The position numbers and the translations under genes are program-made. 60,471 bases of DNA, from positions 1-60,471 of IMG/VR virus record IMGVR_UViG_3300034062_003225; one strand, written 5' to 3'. This document shows, piece after piece, positions 33,119 to 39,933 of the stretch. Every line of letters starts with the position of its first letter. Within the stretch, counting starts at the first letter, position 1. The notes beneath the pieces are model-generated. The model was not told the DNA's origin and did no database searches. It worked only from the letters and a program-made list of their open reading frames with translations. This stretch comes from a virus.

Positions 33119-33748
33119 ATGGAATTTGAACAACTGAAATCTATCTTTCCTGACGCAACGCTCGAGACCTGGCACTGCCATCCGAACGGAGGAGGCTGGG
33201 TCCAGAATTCAGCGATAGTAGAGGATACATCGTTCGTTGGACCGAACGCTTTGGTCTTTGGGAACGCTCGGGTCTCTGGGACCGCTTCGGTCTTTGGGGA
33301 CGCTTCGGTCTTTGGGGACGCTTGGGTCTCTGGGACCGCTCGGGTCTCTGGGACCGCTCGGGTCTCTGGGACCGCTTCGGTCTTTGGGGACGCTTGGGTT
33401 TCTGGGACCGCTCGGGTCTCTGGGACCGCTCGGGTCTCTGGGACCGCTCGAGTCTCTGGGAACGCTTCGGTCTCTGGGGAAGCTTTGGTCTTTGGGAACG
33501 CTTCGGTCTCTGGGTTCGCTTCGGTCTCTGAGGAAGCTTTGGTCTATGGGAACGCTTTGGTCTTTGGGAACGCTTCGGTCTCTGAGGAAGCTTCGGTCTC
33601 TGGGTTCGCTTCGGTCTCTGGGGACGCTTCGGTCTCTGGGGTCGCTTCGGTCTCTGGGAACGCTTCGGTCTCTGGGTTCGCTTCGGTCTCTGGGGACGCT
33701 TGGGTCTCTGGGTTCGCTTCGGTCTCTGGGGGCGAAGTCTTGAGATAA
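33119..33748 (+). CDS. left-handed beta-helix (hexapeptide repeat) protein
   Basis: 209 residues. An N-terminal part (TLETWHCHPNGGGWVQNSAI) leads into about 25 hexapeptides of the type [AS]-[SRW]-V-[SF]-G-[DNTE], which should fold as a left-handed parallel beta-helix. This architecture is seen in acyltransferases, but no catalytic His is evident here; it may be a scaffold or decoy. At the DNA level the repeats are 18-base units, many identical, so the copy number is likely variable. I start at the leaderless ATG 33119, not further upstream at 33002. Confidence 0.8.
   Translation: MEFEQLKSIFPDATLETWHCHPNGGGWVQNSAIVEDTSFVGPNALVFGNARVSGTASVFGDASVFGDAWVSGTARVSGTARVSGTASVFGDAWVSGTARVSGTARVSGTARVSGNASVSGEALVFGNASVSGFASVSEEALVYGNALVFGNASVSEEASVSGFASVSGDASVSGVASVSGNASVSGFASVSGDAWVSGFASVSGGEVLR
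33240..33735 (+). repeat. tandem 18-base repeats in the beta-helix gene
   Basis: About 27 in-frame units of 18 bases (type GGTCTCTGGGACCGCTCG), many exact copies. They make the alternative frames open by chance as well. Confidence 0.9.
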
Positions 33749-33761
33749 ATTATATAAAGAC

Positions 33762-33790
33762 TTGACTAACTTGACTTTCTACGCTATAAT
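33762..33790 (+). promoter_or_regulatory. sigma70 promoter (twin of 55274)
   Basis: TTGACT, 17 bases, TATAAT. About 50 bases around it match the minus-strand promoter at 55274-55302. It serves the small genes from 33855 with a leader of about 50 bases. Confidence 0.75.
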
Positions 33791-33854
33791 GAGTATGTAG
33801 CGGTTTTAAGTAATATCAATATCAGTTAACACTAGTTACTGAAAGGGAATGTGT

Positions 33855-34070
33855 ATGATGAAGTATTCAATGAAACAACAGCGTATGTTCATTATTGAAC
33901 CTGATACTGATTTTGGATTTTCTTATAAGATTCAGATATCTGAAGAAGATGATATTAACTTCATTAAGATCCAATATCTAGAAGGAGATAATGTAATTTC
34001 TGAAACAAGATTAGATCCTGAGTGTATTCATCTTATTATCGATGCACTAGAACAGATGATGGAGAATTAA
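33855..34070 (+). CDS. hypothetical small acidic protein
   Basis: 71 residues. FIIEPDTDFGFSYKIQISEE then FIKIQYLEGD and a helical end (LIIDALEQMMEN). Unrecognised. The second ATG (33855) has the best spacing from AAGGGA; 33849 is an alternative. Confidence 0.55.
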   Translation: MMKYSMKQQRMFIIEPDTDFGFSYKIQISEEDDINFIKIQYLEGDNVISETRLDPECIHLIIDALEQMMEN

Positions 34071-34195
34071 TGTCTATCTTAAATAGACTTTCAATATGGT
34101 TCTGTCGTGAATTTCATCATGAAATTACTCGACCAGTATTCGGAAGATATCACTGCATTAAGTGTGGAAGGGAATATAAGTCTCCTTGGAAATAA
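34070..34195 (+). CDS. 41-residue zinc-knuckle protein
   Basis: MSILNRLSIWFCREFHHEIT, then RPVFGRYHCIKCGREYKSPW. The CxxC pair with the HEITRPVFGRY core is a short phage type of unknown function. Its ATG overlaps the previous stop (TAATG). Confidence 0.65.
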   Translation: MSILNRLSIWFCREFHHEITRPVFGRYHCIKCGREYKSPWK

Positions 34196-34200
34196 TACGT

Positions 34201-34692
34201 ATGAATACCATTTGCAATACAGACGACACGATTGACTCGCGAGATCTATGCAGTCAGCTCCAGCTATTGAAGGATGACTTAGAAAGCGAGTATGAAGACT
34301 TTATTCTGGAGTTGAGTAATTTATCTGATCAGTACATGAGCCTCATGGATAAGTGGGACATGGTTGAGATACTAAAGGAGGGGTACTCCTTAGACACATA
34401 CAAGGATGAGTGCAAGTCAAAACTGATTGACGAGTGGAGATCGATCAAGGATTTTATTGACGAGATCGAGTCCGAGCGTGGATACGAAGAGACCTATCGC
34501 CATGGCGTCACGCTGGTTCACGACAACTACTTCGATAAGTATATCGAAAAAGACCATAACTCCCTGCGGCCACCGCATAAAGAGAGCTGGCCGTATAATC
34601 ACATTGACTGGGTGAAAGCCGCTAAACAGCGTCGACAAGACTTCGCTGAGTTGACCTGGGACGGAAATACTTATTTAGTAGAGAGGGTTTAA
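34201..34692 (+). CDS. acidic protein with ArdA-like C-terminal segment
   Basis: 163 residues. Helical, Asp/Glu-rich first two thirds, then ERGYEETYRHGVTLVHDNYF and WPYNHIDWVKAAKQ ending in WDGNTYLVERV. The last part recalls a domain found in phage proteins labelled antirestriction (ArdA-like), which mimic DNA. That label is tentative. ATG 34201 is preferred over a TTG at 34186. Confidence 0.6.
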   Translation: MNTICNTDDTIDSRDLCSQLQLLKDDLESEYEDFILELSNLSDQYMSLMDKWDMVEILKEGYSLDTYKDECKSKLIDEWRSIKDFIDEIESERGYEETYRHGVTLVHDNYFDKYIEKDHNSLRPPHKESWPYNHIDWVKAAKQRRQDFAELTWDGNTYLVERV

Positions 34693-34771
34693 TGAATAAG
34701 CGAACTATAACTATCCATCAGATATGCATTCAAAAAGCTTGTTTAAGAGTTGTTTAGAATAAATATGAATT

Positions 34772-34915
34772 ATGCAAACAATAAAGATAGAGATCCCAAA
34801 GATTAATATTGGGAAGATTCGATCTGGTGTTATAGCTGGATCAGTTATTAAAACGAAGAAAGAGAAAGCCAAGAATTGGCGAAAAAGAAAACATAAGAGG
34901 AAGTATGCGGATTAG
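34772..34915 (+). CDS. small very basic protein
   Basis: 47 residues: MQTIKIEIPKINIGKIRSGV, then AGSVIKTKKEKAKNWRKRKH and a basic tail. It may bind nucleic acid. It overlaps the next start by 11 bases. Similar short basic proteins recur in phages. Confidence 0.58.
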   Translation: MQTIKIEIPKINIGKIRSGVIAGSVIKTKKEKAKNWRKRKHKRKYAD

Positions 34916-35279
34916 CGAAACAACTACTGACAAGAGCAAGATTGGGTTCAAAGATGCATTCCACGTTCCAGGTATTGCTGTTACTTCAGATTTCGAAATT
35001 AAACCTGGAACGTATGTTAAATTCTCAGGTTCTTCGATGAAGAAAGTGACAGAAGTCACTGGAGCTGGTCAATTCCATGGGATTGTTGATCCATTTGTTG
35101 ATCATTTGATCCCTCCTGGAGAGATTTTCTATGTCATCGTTCATCCGAGTATGAGCAATAATTTGCGTCACGAATTCACAATTGACATCTCACTTGCGAA
35201 AAACGAACGTGTGTGGACAGAACAGGATGAAGAAGACTCAGATTATCTGAATGATTCATGTAGAGGTTGTTACAATTAA
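34905..35279 (+). CDS. conserved beta-rich protein of unknown function
   Basis: 124 residues. KIGFKDAFHVPGIAVTSD, then KPGTYVKFSG, FHGIVDPFVDHLIPPGEIFY and LRHEFTID. I know the GIVDPF...PGexFy...LRHxF pattern from phage and planctomycete-type hypothetical proteins. No activity is known. A Cys pair ends the protein (CRGC). Confidence 0.65.
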   Translation: MRISETTTDKSKIGFKDAFHVPGIAVTSDFEIKPGTYVKFSGSSMKKVTEVTGAGQFHGIVDPFVDHLIPPGEIFYVIVHPSMSNNLRHEFTIDISLAKNERVWTEQDEEDSDYLNDSCRGCYN

Positions 35280-35488
35280 TGATTATTCCAAATAAGAAAT
35301 CTGATGAATCTATCCAAGATCATCAGATTTCTTTTCTATTGGCGTATGGTGCGATCAAGAAAGGGGAAATGTGGTTCATTCCACCTTTTCCTAATATTAA
35401 AGAATTCTATACCAAAACAAGTAACTTGTATATGGCATATACAATCGCTCTTGATGGTGTTAAGTTATTGAAAAAGAATCAAGGTTAG
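35279..35488 (+). CDS. hypothetical protein
   Basis: 69 residues from the ATG that overlaps the previous stop (TAATG). QISFLLAYGAIKKGEMWFIP and a C-terminal helix. Unrecognised. Its end overlaps the convergent epimerase gene by 4 bases. Confidence 0.55.
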   Translation: MIIPNKKSDESIQDHQISFLLAYGAIKKGEMWFIPPFPNIKEFYTKTSNLYMAYTIALDGVKLLKKNQG

Positions 35489-36303
35489 ATCTTTAACAAA
35501 TCACTAAAAGAATACATATCTTTCATGAAAATAGATGGTGAATCAAGAACACTTGATTCTAGATCCCCTTCTCTTCGTGGAAGATATTTTATTTTAAACG
35601 AACAGTTATTTGTTCTGCAGAATTCTTCGGCAATCTGTTTTACAGTATAACCTTTTCCGTGTCCTAGATTCTCAATACGATTTGTTGGCGAATCTAATGA
35701 ATCGGCGATGGCTGTACAAATTTCCATCACATGGACATAATCTCTGACAGCAGTTCCGTCTGGAGTATTATAATCATATCCATAGAGATTGAAATTTCCA
35801 GTCTCTTTTGCTTTAATCAGATTGAAGAATAATCCATCTGGATTAGTTGGAGGAAATTTGCCATTCGTTCCGATTACATTATAGAAACGGAATATATTGA
35901 ATGGGATGGATCTAGATGTGCAGTAAGAGCGAACAATATCTTCTGCACATCTTTTCGATAGAGAATATGGAACGATAGGAGACGCTGCAGTTCCTGTCGA
36001 TGCAAATACAAATGATTTGAATGATATGTTTTCTAGAATTCTGAGAGTACCATTCAGATTTGTATTGTAATACTGTATTGGATTAGAAACTGATTCATTT
36101 ACACGTACCAAAGCAGCTAAATGAATGACTGTGTCATAAGTATTCAACATTGACAAATCAGATGATGTGATATCTAATGTTAGATGATCTTTTTCTTGTG
36201 TATAAATGATGTCGAGGCCATGAACATCATGGCCTCTTTCTTTAAGTGAATATTTTAGATGGCTACCAATATAGCCTTGCGAACCAGTAATCAATATTTT
36301 CAT
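35485..36303 (-). CDS. NAD-dependent sugar epimerase/dehydratase (GalE-like)
   Basis: 272 residues, extended short-chain dehydrogenase. The NAD loop GSQGYIGS sits at residues 7-14, VIHLAALVRVNESV near 60, the catalytic YSLSK near 113, and RDYVHVMEICTAI near 190 is typical of UDP-glucose 4-epimerase relatives. It probably makes a nucleotide sugar for the glycan island or for DNA sugar modification. GalE is usually ~340 residues, so this is a compact form. Confidence 0.85.
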   Translation of the reverse strand: MKILITGSQGYIGSHLKYSLKERGHDVHGLDIIYTQEKDHLTLDITSSDLSMLNTYDTVIHLAALVRVNESVSNPIQYYNTNLNGTLRILENISFKSFVFASTGTAASPIVPYSLSKRCAEDIVRSYCTSRSIPFNIFRFYNVIGTNGKFPPTNPDGLFFNLIKAKETGNFNLYGYDYNTPDGTAVRDYVHVMEICTAIADSLDSPTNRIENLGHGKGYTVKQIAEEFCRTNNCSFKIKYLPRREGDLESSVLDSPSIFMKDMYSFSDLLKI

Positions 36304-36307
36304 ACTA

Positions 36308-36580
36308 TTACTTATTGTATTTTGACTTCATCTCATCTAATTGCTCTTCAATTTCCCAACGTTCTTTCATTGCGAATTTCTTAAAGAACATGAGATCTGA
36401 GAGAGCAGAATCATATAACTCTTGAGTGATATCTCCTTGAAGTCTCAAGAATTCGAATATATTGACAAGTCGAAACCAAGCAGTTTCTTTCATGTCATTC
36501 AATAGTGGTTCTACACAATTAGAACATCTAGTCATAATATCTCCAAAAGTTGCGCAATGTATACAAAAATCAAAGTGCAT
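36308..36580 (-). CDS. hypothetical protein with cysteine knuckle
   Basis: 90 residues. MHFDFCIHCATFGDIMTRCS and VEPLL form a C-x2-C...C-x2-C knuckle; the rest is helical (RLVNIFEFLRLQGDITQELY). Unknown. A TATAAT lies 8 bases before the ATG without a good -35. Confidence 0.55.
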   Translation of the reverse strand: MHFDFCIHCATFGDIMTRCSNCVEPLLNDMKETAWFRLVNIFEFLRLQGDITQELYDSALSDLMFFKKFAMKERWEIEEQLDEMKSKYNK

Positions 36581-36599
36581 AAGTAGAAATTATAAAAAA

Positions 36600-36607
36600 T
36601 ATAAATA
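36600..36607 (+). promoter_or_regulatory. late-type box TATAAATA before homing endonuclease 2
   Basis: TATAAATA ahead of the leader hairpin at 36617-36649, as for endonuclease 1. Confidence 0.48.
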
Positions 36608-36616
36608 TATTTATAC

Positions 36617-36677
36617 GATTATGGAAGTCGTTACGCAACTCCCATAATCTAAACACAAACTAAGGATAAGTTAGCTT
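36617..36677 (+). promoter_or_regulatory. structured leader of homing endonuclease 2
   Basis: GATTATGG-x-AGT pairs with ACT-x-CCATAATC (36617-36649). The 28 bases from there to the ATG differ from those of endonuclease 1 at only about three positions. Confidence 0.62.
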
Positions 36678-37289
36678 ATGTCTAAACCTATTTATTGCAC
36701 TTACCTCACTGTATACAAAGGTAATAAACTCCCTCCATTTTATATTGGATCCACTTCTGTTGTCAAGATCAACAATGGTTATCGTGGTTCAGTTAAATCT
36801 AAGAAATACAAAGAAATCTGGAAATCTGAATTAAAGAATAATCCGAATCTATTTACAACAAAAATTGTAACAATTCACGATTCTAGACAAGAAGCTCTTG
36901 ACAAGGAAGATTTGTTACACAAGAAACTTAATGTTGTTAAATCACCAATGTATATTAATATGTCATTTGCATCTAAGAACGGTTATTTTGGAACTTCGTT
37001 ATCTGGATATGGACAAGACGCCCCATTCTACGGTAAAACGCATACAACAGAAACAAAAATGAAAATATCTAATAGTTTATGTGGTACAAGTAACCATATG
37101 TATGGTAAAACACACAGCCAAGAAGCTAGAAAGAATATTTCTTTAAAATTGTCAGGCAATAAAAATGGTTCTTTTGGAAAGGGATGGTTTTATAATCCGT
37201 CAACATATGACAGTATTAAATGTTTTCCTGAAAATAAACCAGAAAATTATATTCCTGGAAGAAAAATAAAACCAAGAATAACAAAGTAA
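36678..37289 (+). CDS. GIY-YIG homing endonuclease with NUMOD3 repeats, second copy
   Basis: 203 residues. YCTYLTVYKGNKLPPFYIGS and the next 80 residues are about 70% identical to the endonuclease at 30919, including SRQEALDKEDLLHKK and LNVVKSPMYIN. Two NUMOD3-type repeats (FYGKTHTTETKMKI, MYGKTHSQEARKNI) and a shorter C-terminus follow. It sits directly left of the tRNA array, next to two tRNA-Pro genes, which may mark its homing site. Confidence 0.87.
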   Translation: MSKPIYCTYLTVYKGNKLPPFYIGSTSVVKINNGYRGSVKSKKYKEIWKSELKNNPNLFTTKIVTIHDSRQEALDKEDLLHKKLNVVKSPMYINMSFASKNGYFGTSLSGYGQDAPFYGKTHTTETKMKISNSLCGTSNHMYGKTHSQEARKNISLKLSGNKNGSFGKGWFYNPSTYDSIKCFPENKPENYIPGRKIKPRITK

Positions 37290-37302
37290 TGAACATTTAA
37301 AT

Positions 37303-37380
37303 TGGTCGAGAAGGTAGGATTTGAACCTACGACCTCCTGTTTCCAAAACAGGCGGGGACTCCAGACTCCCCTACTTCTCG
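37303..37380 (-). tRNA. tRNA-Pro(UGG)
   Basis: Acceptor CGAGAAG with CTTCTCG, anticodon loop TTTGGAA, T-arm GTAGG/CCTAC, CCA encoded. Regular cloverleaf, 78 bases. Confidence 0.9.
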
Positions 37381-37389
37381 AAAAACTTT

Positions 37390-37468
37390 TGATGGAAAAG
37401 AGTGGGATTCGAACCCACGTGCTTCTGTTTCCAAAACAGACGAGATAAGCCAGACTCCTCTATTTCCC
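37390..37468 (-). tRNA. second tRNA-Pro(UGG), partly decayed
   Basis: The anticodon arm is almost the same as in the neighbour (loop TTTGGAA). Acceptor GGGAAAT with CTTTTCC has one mismatch, the T-arm has an extra base, and the 3' end reads TCA instead of CCA. Confidence 0.65.
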
Positions 37469-37479
37469 GATATTAAATT

Positions 37480-37554
37480 TGGAGCGGCCAGTCAAATTCG
37501 AATTGACACCAAGAGTTTGGAAGACTCCTGTGCTACCGTTAACACCATGGCCGC
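37480..37554 (-). tRNA. tRNA-Gly(UCC)
   Basis: Acceptor GCGGCCA with TGGCCGC, anticodon loop CTTCCAA, T-loop TTCGAAT, CCA encoded. Confidence 0.92.
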
Positions 37555-37565
37555 ATATAATCTTT

Positions 37566-37642
37566 TGGAGGGTATGTTGAGAATTGAACTCAATCTGAGA
37601 GATTCACAGTCTCCCGTGCAAAACCTTAAACACTTCATACCC
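37566..37642 (-). tRNA. tRNA-His(GUG)
   Basis: Acceptor GGGTATG with CATACCC, anticodon loop CTGTGAA, CCA encoded. The base before position 1 is T, so the G-1 of tRNA-His is not encoded. Confidence 0.88.
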
Positions 37643-37648
37643 AAACTT

Positions 37649-37742
37649 TGGTGCTCCCACCAGGATTCGAACCTGGACCGTGCTCTAATCAGGAGCGAAC
37701 AGCTTATAAGGCTGCCGTGCTTACCATTACACCATAGGAGCA
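37649..37742 (-). tRNA. tRNA with UAU anticodon and long variable arm
   Basis: 94 bases. Acceptor TGCTCCT/GGGAGCA, anticodon stem GCAGC/GCTGT with loop CTTATAA (TAT, codon AUA), a 22-base variable arm (GCTC/GAGC), T-arm CCAGG/CCTGG, CCA. Ile by code, but tRNA-Ile is normally class I. Confidence 0.78.
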
Positions 37743-37748
37743 AATTTT

Positions 37749-37822
37749 TGGCTCTCCCGTTCGGATTCGAACCGAAATCGACGGTTTTGGAGACCGTAAT
37801 GTTACCATTACACCACAGGAGT
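37749..37822 (-). tRNA. tRNA-Trp(CCA)
   Basis: Anticodon loop CTCCAAA, T-arm with TTCGAAT, CCA encoded. The first acceptor pair is an A-A mismatch. Confidence 0.85.
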
Positions 37823-37843
37823 ATTATTATTTATAGAACTCTT

Positions 37844-37930
37844 TGAGAGACCAGACCTCGAACCTGGATCAGTTAGCTTTGAACTAGCACCCAATTAGTG
37901 CCCTGGTTTTTCCTTGTTAAACTATCTCTC
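37844..37930 (-). tRNA. tRNA-like gene, class II, isotype unclear
   Basis: Acceptor GAGAGAT with GTCTCTC, D-stem GTTT/AAAC, a 5-bp stem GGCAC/GTGCT with loop TAATTGG lacking U33, a variable arm AGTT/AACT and a T-arm CCAGG/TCTGG. No clear anticodon; no CCA. Confidence 0.5.
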
Positions 37931-37940
37931 GAAATTTAAA

Positions 37941-38019
37941 TTAATCAGTATGGATTAATAAGCTATCTTTTTCATCCAATCTTTTCATCTGCTTACTAGA
38001 TGTTGGACCTACTGATTAA
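37941..38019. other. tRNA-sized structured element with 10-bp closing stem
   Basis: 79 bases. TTAATCAGTA at one end pairs exactly with TACTGATTAA at the other. Inside (minus strand) is CATCT/AGATG with a 7-base loop and a GGAT/ATCC hairpin. No T-loop or anticodon, so not a tRNA. Confidence 0.5.
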
Positions 38020-38022
38020 AGT

Positions 38023-38104
38023 TGGTTGCGGAGGTAGGATTTGAACCTTTTGAGACGTCCTCTTGGTTATGAGCCAAGCGAGCTGACCGCTGCTCTACTC
38101 CACA
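38023..38104 (-). tRNA. tRNA-Met(CAU), T-arm imperfect
   Basis: Acceptor TGTGGAG with CTCCGCA, anticodon stem CTTGG/CCAAG, loop CTCATAA, CCA encoded. Only three of five T-stem pairs form and the variable loop is enlarged. Confidence 0.75.
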
Positions 38105-38109
38105 ACAAT

Positions 38110-38427
38110 TTAATACGAACTAAACGAAACACTCATTCTTTCGAAATCAACTTCTTCTGGATTGATTTGTGAAAGATCGAATCCTTCAACTTCAAAAACC
38201 TTTTCGGTCAATGTATGTTCCATTCCACAAGATCCATTACAAGAACAACCTGAGGAATAGCACCACAAAATCTTTCCTTCCGAATTAACTCCAATTCCTT
38301 CATAGTCATGGTGGCCGTAACCGTGTTCTTCGTTACAAATTTCTTTTACAATAACGCATTCCTCATCATCGAATGAAGACTTTGGTAGTGTATTGTAATT
38401 TTCAACAACATATTTAATGATATCCAT
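38110..38427 (-). CDS. cysteine-rich hypothetical protein
   Basis: 105 residues. The centre holds EEHGYGHHDYEGIGVNSEGK and WCYSSGCSCNGSCGMEH, a cluster of five cysteines with nearby His residues that may bind metal. Unrecognised. It is embedded in the tRNA array and probably shares its transcript. Confidence 0.6.
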   Translation of the reverse strand: MDIIKYVVENYNTLPKSSFDDEECVIVKEICNEEHGYGHHDYEGIGVNSEGKILWCYSSGCSCNGSCGMEHTLTEKVFEVEGFDLSQINPEEVDFERMSVSFSSY

Positions 38428-38445
38428 TATTCCTCACAAATTTTA

Positions 38446-38533
38446 TGGTGGAAGCCGTGAGATTTGAACTCACAATCCCCTTGGGGAAATGGTTTTACAG
38501 ACCACCGCAGCTAACCGTATCTGCCTGACTTCC
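38446..38533 (-). tRNA. tRNA-Tyr(GUA)
   Basis: 88 bases with long variable arm, acceptor GGAAGTC/GGCTTCC, anticodon loop CTGTAAA, T-arm GTGAG/CTCAC, CCA encoded. Confidence 0.92.
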
Positions 38534-38534
38534 A

Positions 38535-38690
38535 TTAATCTTTTCTAAAAACAAACTCAGTACAATCGCAAGTTAAACATTTCTTTTTGGTGTTTGGTAT
38601 AATTTTACCACAATCACCTATTGGATATTTATGATCTTTTCTTTCATGACCGCATATACATGGATCATATTTAGTGCAATTAACTATCAT
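38535..38690 (-). CDS. 51-residue double zinc-knuckle protein, leaderless gene
   Basis: MIVNCTKYDPCICGHERKDH, then a second knuckle CLTCDCTEF. The ATG at 38690 is 6 bases after TATAGT, with TTGACA 17 bases further up, so this start is preferred over a longer one that runs into tRNA-Glu. Confidence 0.65.
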   Translation of the reverse strand: MIVNCTKYDPCICGHERKDHKYPIGDCGKIIPNTKKKCLTCDCTEFVFRKD

Positions 38691-38696
38691 AGATAT

Positions 38697-38725
38697 ACTA
38701 TAACGTATTTTAGTTTGCTTGTCAA
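38697..38725 (-). promoter_or_regulatory. sigma70-type promoter, leaderless layout
   Basis: TTGACA, 17 bases, TATAGT, 6 bases, ATG at 38690. It lies between tRNA-Glu and the small gene. Confidence 0.75.
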
Positions 38726-38729
38726 TATT

Positions 38730-38806
38730 TGGTATGGTCGACGGGATTTGAACCCGCAATCCCCACCTTGAAAGGGTGGTGGCTTAACCAATTTGCCTAC
38801 GACCAT
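38730..38806 (-). tRNA. tRNA-Glu(UUC)
   Basis: Acceptor ATGGTCG with CGACCAT, anticodon loop CTTTCAA, T-arm GCGGG/CCCGT, CCA encoded. Confidence 0.9.
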
Positions 38807-38823
38807 ATATGTTTAAATATTTT

Positions 38824-38903
38824 TGGTGGCTCCGCCCGGATTCGAACCGGGATCTTATGCTCTTCAGGCATATGCTGCATACCAATCCAGCTACACAGAG
38901 CCA
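38824..38903 (-). tRNA. tRNA-Phe(GAA)
   Basis: Acceptor TGGCTCT with GGAGCCA, anticodon stem TATGC/GCATA, loop CTGAAGA, T-arm CCCGG/CCGGG, CCA encoded. Confidence 0.9.
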
Positions 38904-38917
38904 TTAAAATTTTGCGC

Positions 38918-38998
38918 TTCTCAGTGGATTTCACTATAGTTCCGAATCTTGACTAGATACCTTGAGCTCAGTATCAATCGCACGTCTATCACTAAGAA
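38918..38998 (-). other. tRNA-sized structured element with 9-bp closing stem
   Basis: 81 bases. On the minus strand TTCTTAGTG pairs with CACTGAGAA (one G-U pair, which would be a mismatch on the plus strand, so the minus-strand RNA is favoured). Inside are GATAC/GTATC and GATT/AATC stems. No tRNA loops. Confidence 0.48.
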
Positions 38999-39000
38999 TT

Positions 39001-39074
39001 TGGTGGAATCTGTCAGAATCGAACTGACATCGCCTGAATGCAAATCAGGAGTTTTCCCATTAAACTAAGACCCC
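39001..39074 (-). tRNA. tRNA-Ala(UGC)
   Basis: Acceptor GGGGTCT with AGATTCC, anticodon stem CCTGA/TCAGG, loop TTTGCAT, T-arm GTCAG/CTGAC, CCA encoded. Confidence 0.87.
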
Positions 39075-39079
39075 AAAAG

Positions 39080-39156
39080 TGGAGGTTGATTGTAGAATTG
39101 AACACCAGATTTTCCGTAGACAACGGAAGGTTTTACCACTAAACTAACGAACCAAC
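39080..39156 (-). tRNA. tRNA-Asp(GUC), T-stem weak
   Basis: Acceptor GTTGGTT with AATCAAC, anticodon stem TTCCG/CGGAA, loop TTGTCTA, CCA encoded after the discriminator. The T-stem has two mismatches. Confidence 0.78.
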
Positions 39157-39170
39157 TTACTACATTATTT

Positions 39171-39199
39171 AGTATACTTCTTTTAGAACATTTCGTCAA
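39171..39199 (-). promoter_or_regulatory. tRNA-array promoter 1
   Basis: TTGACG, 17 bases, TATACT, followed by AAATAA. Drives the array leftward from tRNA-Asp. Same family as 40069 and 40224. Confidence 0.75.
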
Positions 39200-39205
39200 A
39201 CTCTT

Positions 39206-39379
39206 TTACCATTTTGTTAAAGAAAAAAGAACGATACTACCATCACGATCAATACCAAACTGCATATCTTTGAATGTAAAGAACCACACTTCAAACAGAT
39301 TTGAGTATTCAAGATCTGGAATCACTTCAGATAAACCAATTTCTTGAAGAGAAGAAATTACATCGTCATTAGGTTTCAT
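39206..39379 (-). CDS. 57-residue acidic protein
   Basis: MKPNDDVISSLQEIGLSEVI, then EYSNLFEVWFFTFKDMQFGI and a final strand. AAGGAT six bases before the ATG supports the start. Unknown function; it interrupts the tRNA array. Confidence 0.6.
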   Translation of the reverse strand: MKPNDDVISSLQEIGLSEVIPDLEYSNLFEVWFFTFKDMQFGIDRDGSIVLFSLTKW

Positions 39380-39399
39380 AATTATCCTTTATTATAACT

Positions 39400-39473
39400 T
39401 GGAGCACTGTGATGGAATCGAACCATCGTTAACTGTTTTGCAGACAGTTACCTAGCCTCTCGGACAACAGTGC
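39400..39473 (-). tRNA. tRNA-Cys(GCA)
   Basis: Acceptor GCACTGT with ACAGTGC, anticodon stem ACTGT/ACAGT, loop CTGCAAA, T-arm GATGG/CCATC, CCA encoded. Confidence 0.92.
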
Positions 39474-39483
39474 AAAAATTGTT

Positions 39484-39558
39484 TGGTGGGATCGGTGAGG
39501 CTCGAACTCACAACTCCAGACTTAAAAGGTCTGTACTCTACCATTGAGTTACGATCCC
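39484..39558 (-). tRNA. tRNA-Lys(UUU)
   Basis: Acceptor GGGATCG with CGATCCC, anticodon stem CAGAC/GTCTG, loop CTTTTAA, T-arm GTGAG/CTCAC, CCA encoded. Confidence 0.92.
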
Positions 39559-39641
39559 AAAATTTCTTTCATCACTTTCACATTTGATATTCACACAAAC
39601 ATTGAACCAACCTGACCATCAGTTTTGGATACTTAAAATTA

Positions 39642-39727
39642 TGGAGGAGGATGATAGCATCGAACTATTATCCCTAGAGATACTACGGTTTTCAAGACCG
39701 TGCGGGGAGCCAACCCCAGCATCCTCC
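39642..39727 (-). tRNA. tRNA-Ser(UGA)
   Basis: 86 bases with long variable arm, acceptor GGAGGAT/ATCCTCC, anticodon stem ACGGT/ACCGT, loop CTTGAAA, CCA encoded. Confidence 0.9.
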
Positions 39728-39733
39728 AATATT

Positions 39734-39808
39734 TGGCTCCCCGGGCAGGACTCGAACCTACAACATCCTGGTTAACAGCCAAGCGCTCTACCATTGAGCT
39801 ACCGAGGA
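39734..39808 (-). tRNA. tRNA-Asn(GUU)
   Basis: Acceptor TCCTCGG with CCGGGGA, D-stem GCTC/GAGC, anticodon loop CTGTTAA, T-loop TTCGAGT, CCA encoded. Confidence 0.88.
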
Positions 39809-39933
39809 ACAACTTAAAAAGGCCCGAACTGGGATCTCACGGGTATTCTCTGCATGCCGAGTTATTTCCCTATCGTTCCATAGAAGGTAACCATACATAG
39901 CACCATTTTCTATTGTCTATCCAGTTCAAAATT
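39809..39933. other. unassigned spacer inside the tRNA array
   Basis: 125 bases. It holds a CCC-AGTTC-GGG hairpin that recalls a T-arm and a GTTA/TAAC dyad, but I cannot fold a tRNA from it. Possibly a decayed tRNA. Confidence 0.3.

Noticed and set aside
33237-33743. 168-codon plus-strand frame rich in SLG repeats
   Set aside because: It is the +1 frame of the 18-base repeats of the beta-helix gene; any such repeat leaves all three frames open. It has no start region or promoter of its own.
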